A program made the translations under genes and the position numbers. A stretch of 64,000 nucleotides of DNA from Auanema rhodensis. Its lineage: Eukaryota; Nematoda; Chromadorea; Rhabditida; Rhabditidae. The stretch is taken from NCBI GenBank assembly GCA_964057225.1, contig OZ059898.1, positions 19,445,267 through 19,509,266 of the forward strand, read 5' to 3'. Below, piece after piece: positions 18,701 through 32,400 of this stretch. The stretch's first letter is position 1. Each line of letters opens with the position of its first letter. Under the pieces are notes generated by a model. The model was not told the origin of the DNA. It worked only from the letters and a program-made list of their open reading frames with translations, and did not search any database.

Positions 18701-21239
18701 AAAAATTTTTGTCAAAATGTTTTTGGAAGCAATGTTGAGTGTACATGGAAACTCAACATACACTAATGCATCATTTTTCAAACGATCATAACTAATTTTT
18801 GTATTAAGCGTTTCTCAATGTAGTATAGTGCATTTGATGCGGATTTTTAAGCTGCGTCGATCTGTGTTATCAGATTTGCGCTAGCTTAAAAATGCACCGA
18901 GATATCAACTGATATAAGTTCACACTTATATCCTCGATTTTCACCCAGAAGAAATAATTTTTTCGTTGAATAACATTGTCCATCTTCTTTGCCTTGAAAA
19001 AAGGAATCTAAAAACATCTACTTTTTGCTAAATTATTTTGAAGTTTTTCGAAAAAATTTTTGTCAAAATGTTTTTGGAAGCAATGTTGAGTGTACATGGA
19101 AACTCAACATACACTAATGCATCATTTTTCAAACGATCATAACTAATTTTTGTATTAAGCGTTTCTCAATGTAGTATAGTGCATTTGATGCGGATTTTTA
19201 AGCTGCGTCGATCTGTGTTATCAGATTTGCGCTAGCTTAAAAATGCACCGAGATATCAACTGATATAAGTTCACACTTATATCCTCGATTTTCACCCTGA
19301 AGAATTAATTTTTTCGTTGAATAACATTGTCCATCGTCTTTGCCTTGAAAAAAGGAATCTAAAAACATCTACTTTTTGCTAAATTATTCTGAAATTTTTC
19401 GAAAAAATTTTTGTCAAAATGTTTTTGGAAGCAATGTTGAGTGTACATGGAAACTCAACATACACTAATGCATCATTTTTCAAACGATCATAACTAATTT
19501 TTGTATTAAGCGTTTCTCAATGTAGTATAGTGCATTCGATGCGAATTTTTAAACTGCGTCGATCTGTGTTATCAGATTTGCGCTAGCTTAAAAATGCACC
19601 GAGATATCAACTGATATAAGTTCACACTTATATCCTCGATTTTCACCCTGAAGAATTAATTTTTTCGTTGAATAACATTGTCCATCGTCTTTGCCTTGAA
19701 AAAAGGAATCTAAAAACATCTACTTTTTGCTAAATTATTCTGAAATTTTTCGAAAAAATTTTTGTCAAAATGTTTTTGGAAGCAATGTTGAGTGTACATG
19801 GAAACTCAACATACACTAATGCATCATTTTTCAAACGATCATAACTAATTTTTGTATTAAGCGCTTCTCAATGTAGTATAGTGCATTCGATGCGGATTTT
19901 TAAGCTGCGTCGATCTGTGTTATCAGATTTGCGCTAGCTTAAAAATTCACCGAGATATCAACTGATATAAGTTCACACTTATATCCTCGATTTTCACCCT
20001 GAAGAATTAATTTTTTCTTTGAATAACATTGTCCATCGTCTTTGCCTTGAAAAACGAAATCTGAAAACATCTACTTTTTGCTAAATTATTTTGAAATTTT
20101 TCGAAAAAATTTTTGTCAAAATGTTTTTGGAAGCAATGTTGAGTGTACATGGAAACTCAACATACACTAATGCATCATTTTTCAAACGATCATAACTAAT
20201 TTTTGTATTAAGCGTTTCTCAATGTAGTATAGTGCATTTGATGCGGATTTTTAAGCTGCGTCGATCTGTGTTATCAGATTTGCGCTAGCTTAAAAATGCA
20301 CCGAGACATCAACTGATATAAGTTCACACTTATATCCTCGATTTTCACCCTGAAGAAATAATTTTTTCGTTGAATAACATTGTCCATCGTCTTTGCCTTG
20401 AAAAAAAAATCTAAAAACATCTACTTTTTGCTAAATTATTTTGAAGTTTTTCGAAAAAATTTTTGTCAAAATGTTTTTGGAAGCAATGTTGAGTGTACAT
20501 GGAAACTCAACATACACTAATGCATCATTTTTCAAACGATCATAACTAATTTTTGTATTAAGCGTTTCTCAATGTAGTATAGTGCATTTGATGCGGATTT
20601 TTAAGCTGCGTCGATCTGTGTTATCAGATTTGCGCTAGCTTAAAAATGCACCGAGATATCAACTGATATAAGTTCACACTTATATCCTCGATTTTCACCC
20701 TGAAGAATTAATTTTTTCGTTGAATAACATTGTCCATCGTCTTTGCCTTGAAAAAAGGAATCTAAAAACATCTACTTTTTGCTAAATTATTCTGAAATTT
20801 TTCGAAAAAATTTTTGTCAAAATGTTTTTGGAAGCAATGTTGAGTGTACATGGAAACTCAACATACACTAATGCATCATTTTTCAAACGATCATAACTAA
20901 TTTTTGTATTAAGCGTTTCTCAATGTAGTATAGTGCATTCGATGCGGATTTTTAAACTGCGTCGATCTGTGTTATCAGATTTGCGCTAGCTTAAAAATGC
21001 ACCGAGATATCAACTGATATAAGTTCACACTTATATCCTCGATTTTCACCCTGAAGAATTAATTTTTTCGTTGAATAACATTGTCCATCGTCTTTGCCTT
21101 GAAAAAAGGAATCTAAAAACATCTACTTTTTGCTAAATTATTCTGAAATTTTTCGAAAAAATTTTTGTCAAAATGTTTTTGGAAGCAATGTTGAGTGTAC
21201 ATGGAAACTCAACATACACTAATGCATCATTTTTCAAAC

Positions 21240-22190
21240 GATCATAACTAATTTTTGTATTAAGCGCTTCTCAATGTAGTATAGTGCATTCGATGCGGAT
21301 TTTTAAGCTGCGTCGATCTGTGTTATCAGATTTGCGCTAGCTTAAAAATTCACCGAGATATCAACTGATATAAGTTCACACTTATATCCTCGATTTTCAC
21401 CCTGAAGAATTAATTTTTTCTTTGAATAACATTGTCCATCGTCTTTGCCTTGAAAAAAGGAATCTAAAAACATCTACTTTTTGCTAAATTATTCTGAAAT
21501 TTTTCGAAAAAATTTTTGTCAAAATGTTTTTGGAAGCAATGTTGAGTGTACATGGAAACTCAACATACACTAATGCATCATTTTTCAAACGATCATAACT
21601 AATTTTTGTATTAAGCGCTTCTCAATGTAGTATAGTGCATTCGATGCGGATTTTTAAGCTGCGTCGATCTGTGTTATCAGATTTGCGCTAGCTTAAAAAT
21701 TCACCGAGATATCAACTGATATAAGTTCACACTTATATCCTCGATTTTCACCCTGAAGAATTAATTTTTTCGTTGAATAACATTGTCCATCGTCTTTGCC
21801 TTGAAAAAAGGAATCTAAAAACATCTACTTTTTGCTAAATTATTCTGAAATTTTTCGAAAAAATTTTTGTCAAAATGTTTTTGGAAGCAATGTTGAGTGT
21901 ACATGGAAACTCAACATACACTAATGCATCATTTTTCAAACGATCATAACTAATTTTTGTATTAAGCGCTTCTCAATGTAGTATAGTGCATTCGATGCGG
22001 ATTTTTAAGCTGCGTCGATCTGTGTTATCAGATTTGCGCTAGCTTAAAAATTCACCGAGATATCAACTGATATAAGTTCACACTTATATCCTCGATTTTC
22101 ACCCTGAAGAATTAATTTTTTCTTTGAATAACATTGTCCATCGTCTTTGCCTTGAAAAACGAAATCTGAAAACATCTACTTTTTGCTAAA
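21240..22190. repeat. Three consecutive monomers of the AAGCGCTTC / AAAATTCACCG subtype
   Basis: The marks AAGCGCTTCTC and TTAAAAATTCACCG occur together in monomers near 21266, 21617 and 21968, and as single copies near 19862 and 23722. Adjacent repetition of a rare subtype indicates recent one-unit expansion. Confidence 0.65.
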
Positions 22191-25100
22191 TTATTTTGAA
22201 ATTTTTCGAAAAAATTTTTGTCAAAATGTTTTTGGAAGCAATGTTGAGTGTACATGGAAACTCAACATACACTAATGCATCATTTTTCAAACGATCATAA
22301 CTAATTTTTGTATTAAGCGTTTTTCAATGTAGTATAGTGCATTCGATGCGGATTTTTAAGCTGCGTCGATCTGTGTTATCAGATTTGCGCTAGCTTAAAA
22401 ATGCACCGAGATATCAACTGATATAAGTTCACACTTATATCCTCGATTTTCACCCTGAAGAATTAATTTTTTCGTTGAATAACATTGTCCATCGTCTTTG
22501 CCTCAAAAAAAGGAATCTAAAAACATCTACTTTTTGCTAAATTATTCTGAAACTTTTCGAAAAAATTTTTGTCAAAATGTTTTTGGAAGCAATGTTGAGT
22601 GTACATGGAAACTCAACATACACTAATGCATCATTTTTCAAACGATCATAACTAATTTTTGTATTAAGCGTTTCTCAATGTAGTATAGTGCATTTGATGC
22701 GGATTTTTAAGCTGCGTCGATCTGTGTTATCAGATTTGCGCTAGCTTAAAAATGCACCGAGATATCAACTGATATAAGTTCACACTTATATCCTCGATTT
22801 TCACCCTGAAGAATTAATTTTTTCGTTGAATAACATTGTCCATCGTCTTTGCCTTGAAAAAAGGAATCTAAAAACATCTACGTTTTGCTAAATTATTCTG
22901 AAATTTTTCGAAAAAATTTTTGTCAAAATGTTTTTGGAAGCAATGTTGAGTGTACATGGAAACTCAACATACACTAATGCATCATTTTTCAAACGATCAT
23001 AACTAATTTTTGTATTAAGCGTTTCTCAATGTAGTATAGTGCATTCGATGCGGATTTTTAAACTGCGTCGATCTGTGTTATCAGATTTGCGCTAGCTTAA
23101 AAATGCACCGAGATATCAACTGATATAAGTTCACACTTATATCCTCGATTTTCACCCTGAAGAATTAATTTTTTCGTTGAATAACATTGTCCATCGTCTT
23201 TGCCTTGAAAAAAGGAATCTAAAAACATCTACTTTTTGCTAAATTATTCTGAAATTTTTCGAAAAAATTTTTGTCAAAATGTTTTTGGAAGCAATGTTGA
23301 GTGTACATGGAAACTCAACATACACTAATGCATCATTTTTCAAACGATCATAACTAATTTTTGTATTAAGCGTTTCTCAATGTAGTATAGTGCCTTCGGT
23401 GCGGATGTTTAAGCTGCGTCGATCTGTGTTATCAGATTTGCGCTAGCTTAAAAATGCACCGAGATATCAACTGATATAAGTTCACACTTATATCCTCGAT
23501 TTTCACCCTGAAGAATTAATTTTTTCGTTGAATAACATTGTCCATCGTCTTTGCCTTGAAAAAAGGAATCTAAAAACATCTACTTTTTGCTAAATTATTC
23601 TGAAATTTTTCGAAAAAATTTTTGTCAAAATGTTTTTGGAAGCAATGTTGAGTGTACATGGAAACTCAACATACACTAATGCATCATTTTTCAAACGATC
23701 ATAACTAATTTTTGTATTAAGCGCTTCTCAATGTAGTATAGTGCATTCGATGCGGATTTTTAAGCTGCGTCGATCTGTGTTATCAGATTTGCGCTAGCTT
23801 AAAAATTCACCGAGATATCAACTGATATAAGTTCACACTTATATCCTCGATTTTCACCCTGAAGAATTAATTTTTTCGTTGAATAACATTGTCCATCGTC
23901 TTTGCCTTGAAAAACGAAATCTGGAAACATCTACTTTTTGCTAAATTATTTTGAAATTTTTCGAAAAAATTTTTGTCAAAATGTTTTTGGAAGCAATGTT
24001 GAGTGTACATGGAAACTCAACATACACTAATGCATCATTTTTCAAACGATCATAACTAATTTTTGTATTAAGCGTTTTTCAATGTAGTATAGTGCATTCG
24101 ATGCGGATTTTTAAGCTGCGTCGATCTGTGTTATCAGATTTGCGCTAGCTTAAAAATGCACCGAGATATCAACTGATATAAGTTCACACTTATATCCTCG
24201 ATTTTCACCCTGAAGAATTAATTTTTTCGTTGAATAACATTGTCCATCGTCTTTGCCTCAAAAAAAGGAATCTAAAAACATCTACTTTTTGCTAAATTAT
24301 TCTGAAATTTTTCGAAAAAATTTTTGTCAAAATGTTTTTGGAAGCAATGTTGAGTGTACATGGAAAGTCAACATACACTAATGCATCATTTTTCAAACGA
24401 TCATAACTAATTTTTGTATTAAGCGTTTCTCAATGTAGTATAGTGCATTCGATGCGGATTTGTAAGCTGCGTCGATCTGTGTTATTAGATTTGCGCTAGC
24501 TTAAAAATTCACCGAGATATCAACTGGTATAAGTTCACACTTATATCCTCGATTTTCACCCTGAAGAATTAATTTTTTCGTTGAATAACATTGTCCATCG
24601 TCTTTGCCTCAAAAAAAGGAATCTAAAAACATCTACTTTTTGCTAAATTATTCTGAAATTTTTCGAAAAAATTTTTGTCAAAATGTTTTTGGAAGCAATG
24701 TTGAGTGTACATGGAAACTCAACATACACTAATGCATCATTTTTCAAACGATCATAACTAATTTTTGTATTAAGCGTTTCTCAATGTAGTATAGTGCATT
24801 CGATGCGGATTTTTAAGCTGCGTCGATCTGTGTTATCAGATTTGCGCTAGCTTAAAAATGCACCGAGATATCAACTGATATAAGTTCACACTTATATCCT
24901 CGATTTTCACCCTGAAGAAAAAATTTTTTCGTTGAATAACATTGTCCATCGTCTTTGCCTTGAAAAAAGGAATCTAAAAACATCTACTTTTTGCTAAATT
25001 ATTTTGAAATTTTTCGAAAAAATTTTTGTCAAAATGTTTTTGGAAGCAATGTTGAGTGTACATGGAAACTCAACATACACTAATGCATCATTTTTCAAAC

Positions 25101-25251
25101 GATCATAACTAATTTTTGTATTAAGCGTTTCTCAATGTAGTATAGTGCATTCGATGCGGATTTTTAAGCTGCGTCGATCTGTGTTATCAGATTTGCGCTA
25201 GCTTAAAAATGCACCGAGATATCAACTGATATAAGTTCACACTTATATCCT

Positions 25252-28200
25252 CAATTTTCACCCTGAAGAATTAATTTTTTCGTTGAATAACATTGTTCAT
25301 CGTCTTTGCCTTGAAAAAAGGAATCTAAAAACATCTACTTTTTGCTAAATTATTTTGAAATTTTTCGAAAAAATTTTTGTCAAAATGTTTTTGGAAGCAA
25401 TGTTGAGTGTACATGGAAACTCAACATACACTAATGCATCATTTTTCAAACGATCATAACTAATTTTTGTATTAAGCGTTTCTCAATGTAGTAAAGTGCA
25501 TTCGATGCGGATTTTTAAGCTGCGTCGATCTGTGTTATCAGATTTGCGCTAGCTTAAAAATGCACCGAGACATCAACTGATACAAGTTCACACTTATATC
25601 CTCCATTTTCACCCTGAAGAATTTATTTTTTCGTTGAATAACATTGTTCATCGTCTTTGCCTTGAAAAAAGGAATCTAAAAACATCTACTTTTTGCTAAA
25701 TTATTTTGAAATTTTTCGAAAAAATTTTTGTCAAAATGTTTTTGGAAGCAATGTTGAGTGTACATGGAAACTCAACATACACTAATGCATCATTTTTCAA
25801 ACGATCATAACTAATTTTTGTATTAAGCGTTTCTCAATGTAGTATAGTGCATTCGATGCGGATTTTTAAGCTGCGTCGATCTGTGTTATCAGATTTGCGC
25901 TAGCTTAAAAATGCACCGAGACATCAACTGATATAAGTTCACACTTATATCCTCGATTTTCACCCTGAAGAATTACTTTTTTCGTTGAATAACATTGTCC
26001 ATCGTCTTTGCCTTGAAAAAAGGAATCTAAAAACATCTACTTTTTGCTAAATTATTTTGAAATTTTTCGAAAAAATTTTTGTCAAAATGTTTTTGGAAGC
26101 AATGTTGAGTGTACATGGAAACTCAACATACACTAATGCATCATTTTTCAAACGATCATAACTAATTTTTGTATTAAGCGTTTCTCAATGTAGTATAGTG
26201 CATTTGATGCGGATTGTTAAGCTGCGTCGATCTGTGTTATCAGATTTGCGCTAGCTTAAAAATGCACCGAGATATCAACTGATATAAGTTCACACTTATA
26301 TCCTCGATTTTCACCCTGAAGAATTTATTTTTTCGTTGAATAACATTGTCCATCGTCTTTGCCTTGAAAAAAGGAATCTAAAAACATCTACTTTTTGCTA
26401 AATTATTCTGAAATTTTTCGAAAAACTTTTTGTCAAAATGTTTTTGGAAGCAATGTTGAGTGTACATGGAAACTCAACATACACTAATGCATCATTTTTC
26501 AAACGATCATAACTAATTTCTGTATTAAGCGTTTCTCAATGTAGTATAGTGCATTCGATGCGGATTTTTAAGCTGCGTCGATCTGTGTTATCAGATTTGC
26601 GCTAGCTTAAAAATGCACCGAGACATCAACTGATATAAGTTCACACTTATATCCTCGATTTTCACCCTGAAGAAATAATTTTTTCGTTGAATAACATTGT
26701 CCATCGTCTTTGCCTTGAAAAAAGGAATCTAAAAACATCTACTTTTTGCTAAATTATTTTGAAATTTTTCGAAAAAATTTTTGTCAAAATGTTTTTGGAA
26801 GCAATGTTGAGTGTACATGGAAACTCAACATACACTAATGCATCATTTTTCAAACGATCATAACTAATTTTTGTATTAAGCGTTTCTCAATGTAGTATAG
26901 TGCATTCGATGCGGATTTTTAAGCTGCGTCGATCTGTGTTATCAGATTTGCGCTAGCTTAAAAATGCACCGAGATATCAACTGATATAAGTTCACACTTA
27001 TATCCTCAATTTTCACCCTGAAGAATTAATTTTTTCGTTGAATAACATTGTTCATCGTCTTTGCCTTGAAAAAAGGAATCTAAAAACATCTACTTTTTGC
27101 TAAATTATTTTGAAATTTTTCGAAAAAATTTTTGTCAAAATGTTTTTGGAAGCAATGTTGAGTGTACATGGAAACTCAACATACACTAATGCATCATTTT
27201 TCAAACGATCATAACTAATTTTTGTATTAAGCGTTTCTCAATGTAGTAAAGTGCATTCGATGCGGATTTTTAAGCTGCGTCGATCTGTGTTATCAGATTT
27301 GCGCTAGCTTAAAAATGCACCGAGACATCAACTGATACAAGTTCACACTTATATCCTCAATTTTCACCCTGAAGAATTAATTTTTTCGTTGAATAACATT
27401 GTTCATCGTCTTTGCCTTGAAAAAAGGAATCTAAAAACATCTACTTTTTGCTAAATTATTTTGAAATTTTTCGAAAAAATTTTTGTCAAAATGTTTTTGG
27501 AAGCAATGTTGAGTGTACATGGAAACTCAACATACACTAATGCATCATTTTTCAAACGATCATAACTAATTTTTGTATTAAGCGTTTCTCAATGTAGTAA
27601 AGTGCATTCGATGCGGATTTTTAAGCTGCGTCGATCTGTGTTATCAGATTTGCGCTAGCTTAAAAATGCACCGAGACATCAACTGATACAAGTTCACACT
27701 TATATCCTCCATTTTCACCCTGAAGAATTTATTTTTTCGTTGAATAACATTGTTCATCGTCTTTGCCTTGAAAAAAGGAATCTAAAAACATCTACTTTTT
27801 GCTAAATTATTTTGAAATTTTTCGAAAAAATTTTTGTCAAAATGTTTTTGGAAGCAATGTTGAGTGTACATGGAAACTCAACATACACTAATGCATCATT
27901 TTTCAAACGATCATAACTAATTTTTGTATTAAGCGTTTCTCAATGTAGTATAGTGCATTCGATGCGGATTTTTAAGCTGCGTCGATCTGTGTTATCAGAT
28001 TTGCGCTAGCTTAAAAATGCACCGAGACATCAACTGATATAAGTTCACACTTATATCCTCGATTTTCACCCTGAAGAATTACTTTTTTCGTTGAATAACA
28101 TTGTCCATCGTCTTTGCCTTGAAAAAAGGAATCTAAAAACATCTACTTTTTGCTAAATTATTTTGAAATTTTTCGAAAAAATTTTTGTCAAAATGTTTTT

Positions 28201-29463
28201 GGAAGCAATGTTGAGTGTACATGGAAACTCAACATACACTAATGCATCATTTTTCAAACGATCATAACTAATTTTTGTATTAAGCGTTTCTCAATGTAGT
28301 ATAGTGCATTTGATGCGGATTGTTAAGCTGCGTCGATCTGTGTTATCAGATTTGCGCTAGCTTAAAAATGCACCGAGATATCAACTGATATAAGTTCACA
28401 CTTATATCCTCGATTTTCACCCTGAAGAATTTATTTTTTCGTTGAATAACATTGTCCATCGTCTTTGCCTTGAAAAAAGGAATCTAAAAACATCTACTTT
28501 TTGCTAAATTATTCTGAAATTTTTCGAAAAACTTTTTGTCAAAATGTTTTTGGAAGCAATGTTGAGTGTACATGGAAACTCAACATACACTAATGCATCA
28601 TTTTTCAAACGATCATAACTAATTTCTGTATTAAGCGTTTCTCAATGTAGTATAGTGCATTCGATGCGGATTTTTAAGCTGCGTCGATCTGTGTTATCAG
28701 ATTTGCGCTAGCTTAAAAATGCACCGAGACATCAACTGATATAAGTTCACACTTATATCCTCGATTTTCACCCTGAAGAAATAATTTTTTCGTTGAATAA
28801 CATTGTCCATCGTCTTTGCCTTGAAAAAAGGAATCTAAAAACATCTACTTTTTGCTAAATTATTTTGAAATTTTTCGAAAAAATTTTTGTCAAAATGTTT
28901 TTGGAAGCAATGTTGAGTGTACATGGAAACTCAACATACACTAATGCATCATTTTTCAAACGATCATAACTAATTTTTGTATTAAGCGTTTCTCAATGTA
29001 GTATAGTGCATTCGATGCGGATTTTTAAGCTGCGTCGATCTGTGTTATCAGAGTTGCGCTAGCTTAAAAATGCACCGAGATATCAACTGATATAAGTTCA
29101 CACTTATATCCTCAATTTTCACCCTGAAGAATTAATTTTTTCGTTGAATAACATTGTTCATCGTCTTTGCCTTGAAAAAAGGAATCTAAAAACATCTACT
29201 TTTTGCTAAATTATTTTGAAATTTTTCGAAAAAATTTTTGTCAAAATGTTTTTGGAAGCAATGTTGAGTGTACATGGAAACTCAACATACACTAATGCAT
29301 CATTTTTCAAACGATCATAACTAATTTTTGTATTAAGCGTTTCTCAATGTAGTAAAGTGCATTCGATGCGGATTTTTAAGCTGCGTCGATCTGTGTTATC
29401 AGATTTGCGCTAGCTTAAAAATGCACCGAGACATCAACTGATACAAGTTCACACTTATATCCT
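25252..29463. repeat. Two tandem copies of a 2106-bp (6 x 351) higher-order repeat
   Basis: Rare marks recur 2106 bases apart: CCTCCATTTTC at 25601 and 27707; GGATTGTTAAG at 26211 and 28317; GAAAAACTTTTTG near 26422 and 28528; the CCTCAATTTTC/TTGTTCATCG type near 25252, 27357 and (second form) 27008, 29112. Within each block the order of subtypes is preserved. A third copy begins at about 29463 but soon changes type. Confidence 0.85.
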
Positions 29464-32400
29464 CCATTTTCACCCTGAAGAATTTATTTTTTCGTTGAAT
29501 AACATCGTCCATCGTCTTTGCCTTGAAAGAAGGAATCTAAAAACATCTACTTTTTGCTAAATTATTCTGAAATTTTTCGAAAAAATTTTTGTCAAAATGT
29601 TTTTGGAAGCAATGTTGAGTGTACATGGAAACTCAACATACACTAATGCATCATTTTTCAAACGATCATAACTAATTTCTGTATTAAGCGTTTTTCAATG
29701 TAGTATAGTGCATTCGATGCGGATTTTTAAGCTGCGTCGATCTGTGTTGTCAGATTTGCGCTAGCTTAAAAATGCACCGAGACATCAACTGATATAAGTT
29801 CACACTTATATCCTCGATTTTCACCCTGAAGAAATAATTTTTTCGTTGAATAACATTGTCCATCGTCTTTGCCTTGAAAAAAAAATCTAAAAACATCTAC
29901 TTTTTGCTAAATTATTTTGAAATTTTTCGAAAAAATTTTTGTCAAAATGTTTTTGGAAGCAATGTTGAGTGTACATGGAAACTCAACATACACTAATGCA
30001 TCATTTTTCAAACAATCATAACTAATTTTTGTATTAAGCGTTTCTCAATGTAGAATAGTGCATTCGATGCAGTTTTGTAAGCTGCGTCGATCTGTTTGAT
30101 CAGATTTGGGCTAGCTTAAAAATGCACCGAGATATCAACTGATATAAGTTCACACTTATATCCTCGATTTTCACCCTGAAGAATTAATTTTTTCGTTGAA
30201 TAACATTGTCCATCGTCTTTGCCTTGAAAAAAGGAATTTAAAAACATCTACTTTTTGCTAAATTATTCTGAAATTTTTCGAAAAAATTTTTGTCAAAATG
30301 TTTTTGGAAGCAATGTTGAGTGTACATGGAAACTCAACATACACTAATGCATCATTTTTCAAACGATCATAACTAATTTTTGTATTAAGCGTTTCTCAAT
30401 GTAGTATAGTGCATTCGATGCGGATTTTTAAGCTGCGTCGATCTGTGTTATCAGATTCGCGCTAGCTTAAAAATGCACCGAGATATCAACTGATATAAGT
30501 TCACACTTATATCCTCAATTTTCACCCTGAAGAATTAATTTTTTCGTTGAATAACATTGTTCATCGTCTTTGCCTTGAAAAAAGGAATCTAAAAACATCT
30601 ACTTTTTGCTAAATTATTTTGAAATTTTTCGAAAAAATTTTTGTCAAAATGTTTTTGGAAGCAATGTTGAGTGTACATGGAAACTCAACATACACTAATG
30701 CATCATTTTTCAAACGATCATAACTAATTTTTGTATTAAGCGTTTCTCAATGTAGTAAAGTGCATTCGATGCGGATTTTTAAGCTGCGTCGATCTGTGTT
30801 ATCAGATTTGCGCTAGCTTAAAAATGCACCGAGACATCAACTGATACAAGTTCACACTTATATCCTCCATTTTCACCCTGAAGAATTTATTTTTTCGTTG
30901 AATAACATCGTCCATCGTCTTTGCCTTGAAAGAAGGAATCTAAAAACATCTACTTTTTGCTAAATTATTCTGAAATTTTTCGAAAAAATTTTTGTCAAAA
31001 TGTTTTTGGAAGCAATGTTGAGTGTACATGGAAACTCAACATACACTAATGCATCATTTTTCAAACGATCATAACTAATTTCTGTATTGAGCGTTTTTCA
31101 ATGTAGTATAGTGCATTCGATGCGGATTTTTAAGCTGCGTCGATCTGTGTTGTCAGATTTGCGCTAGCTTAAAAATGCACCGAGACATCAACTGATATAA
31201 GTTCACACTTATATCCTCGATTTTCACCCTGAAGAAATAATTTTTTCGTTGAATAACATTGTCCATCGTCTTTGCCTTGAAAAAAAAATCTAAAAACATC
31301 TACTTTTTGCTAAATTATTTTGAAATTTTTCGAAAAAATTTTTGTCAAAATGTTTTTGGAAGCAATGTTGAGTGTACATGGAAACTCAACATACACTAAT
31401 GCATCATTTTTCAAACAATCATAACTAATTTTTGTATTAAGCGTTTCTCAATGTAGAATAGTGCATTCGATGCAGTTTTGTAAGCTGCGTCGATCTGTTT
31501 GATCAGATTTGGGCTAGCTTAAAAATGCACCGAGATATCAACTGATATAAGTTCACACTTATATCCTCGATTTTCACCCTGAAGAATTAATTTTTTCGTT
31601 GAATAACATTGTCCATCGTCTTTGCCTTGAAAAAAGGAATCTAAAAACATCTACTTTTTGCTAAATTATTCTGAAATTTTTCGAAAAAATTTTTGTCAAA
31701 ATGTTTTTGGAAGCAATGTTGAGTGTACATGGAAACTCAACATACACTAATGCATCATTTTTCAAACGATCATAACTAATTTTTGTATTAAGCGTTTCTC
31801 AATGTAGTATAGTGCATTCGATGCGGATTTTTAAGCTGCGTCGATCTGTGTTGTCAGATTTGCGCTAGCTTTAAAATGCACCGAGACATCAACTGATATA
31901 AGTTCACACTTATATCCTCGATTTTCACCCTGAAGAAATAATTTTTTCGTTGAATAACATTGTCCATCGTCTTTGCCTTGAAAGAAGGAATCTAAAAACA
32001 TCTACTTTTTGCTAAATTATTCTGAAATTTTTCGAAAAAATTTTTGTCAAAATGTTTTTGGAAGCAATGTTGAGTGTACATGGAAACTCAACATACACTA
32101 ATGCATCATTTTTCAAACGATCATAACTAATTTTTGTATTAAGCGTTTCTCAATGTAGTATAGTGCATTCGATGCGGATTTTTAAGCTGCGTCGATCTGT
32201 GTTATCAGATTTGCGCTAGCTTAAAAATGCACCGAGATATCAACTGATATAAGTTCACACTTATATCCTCGATTTTCACCCTGAAGAATTAATTTTTTCG
32301 TTGAATAACATTGTCCATCGTCTTTGCCTTGAAAAAAAAAATCTAAAAACATCTACTTTTTGCTAAATTATTTTGAAATTTTTCGAAAAAATTTTTGTCA

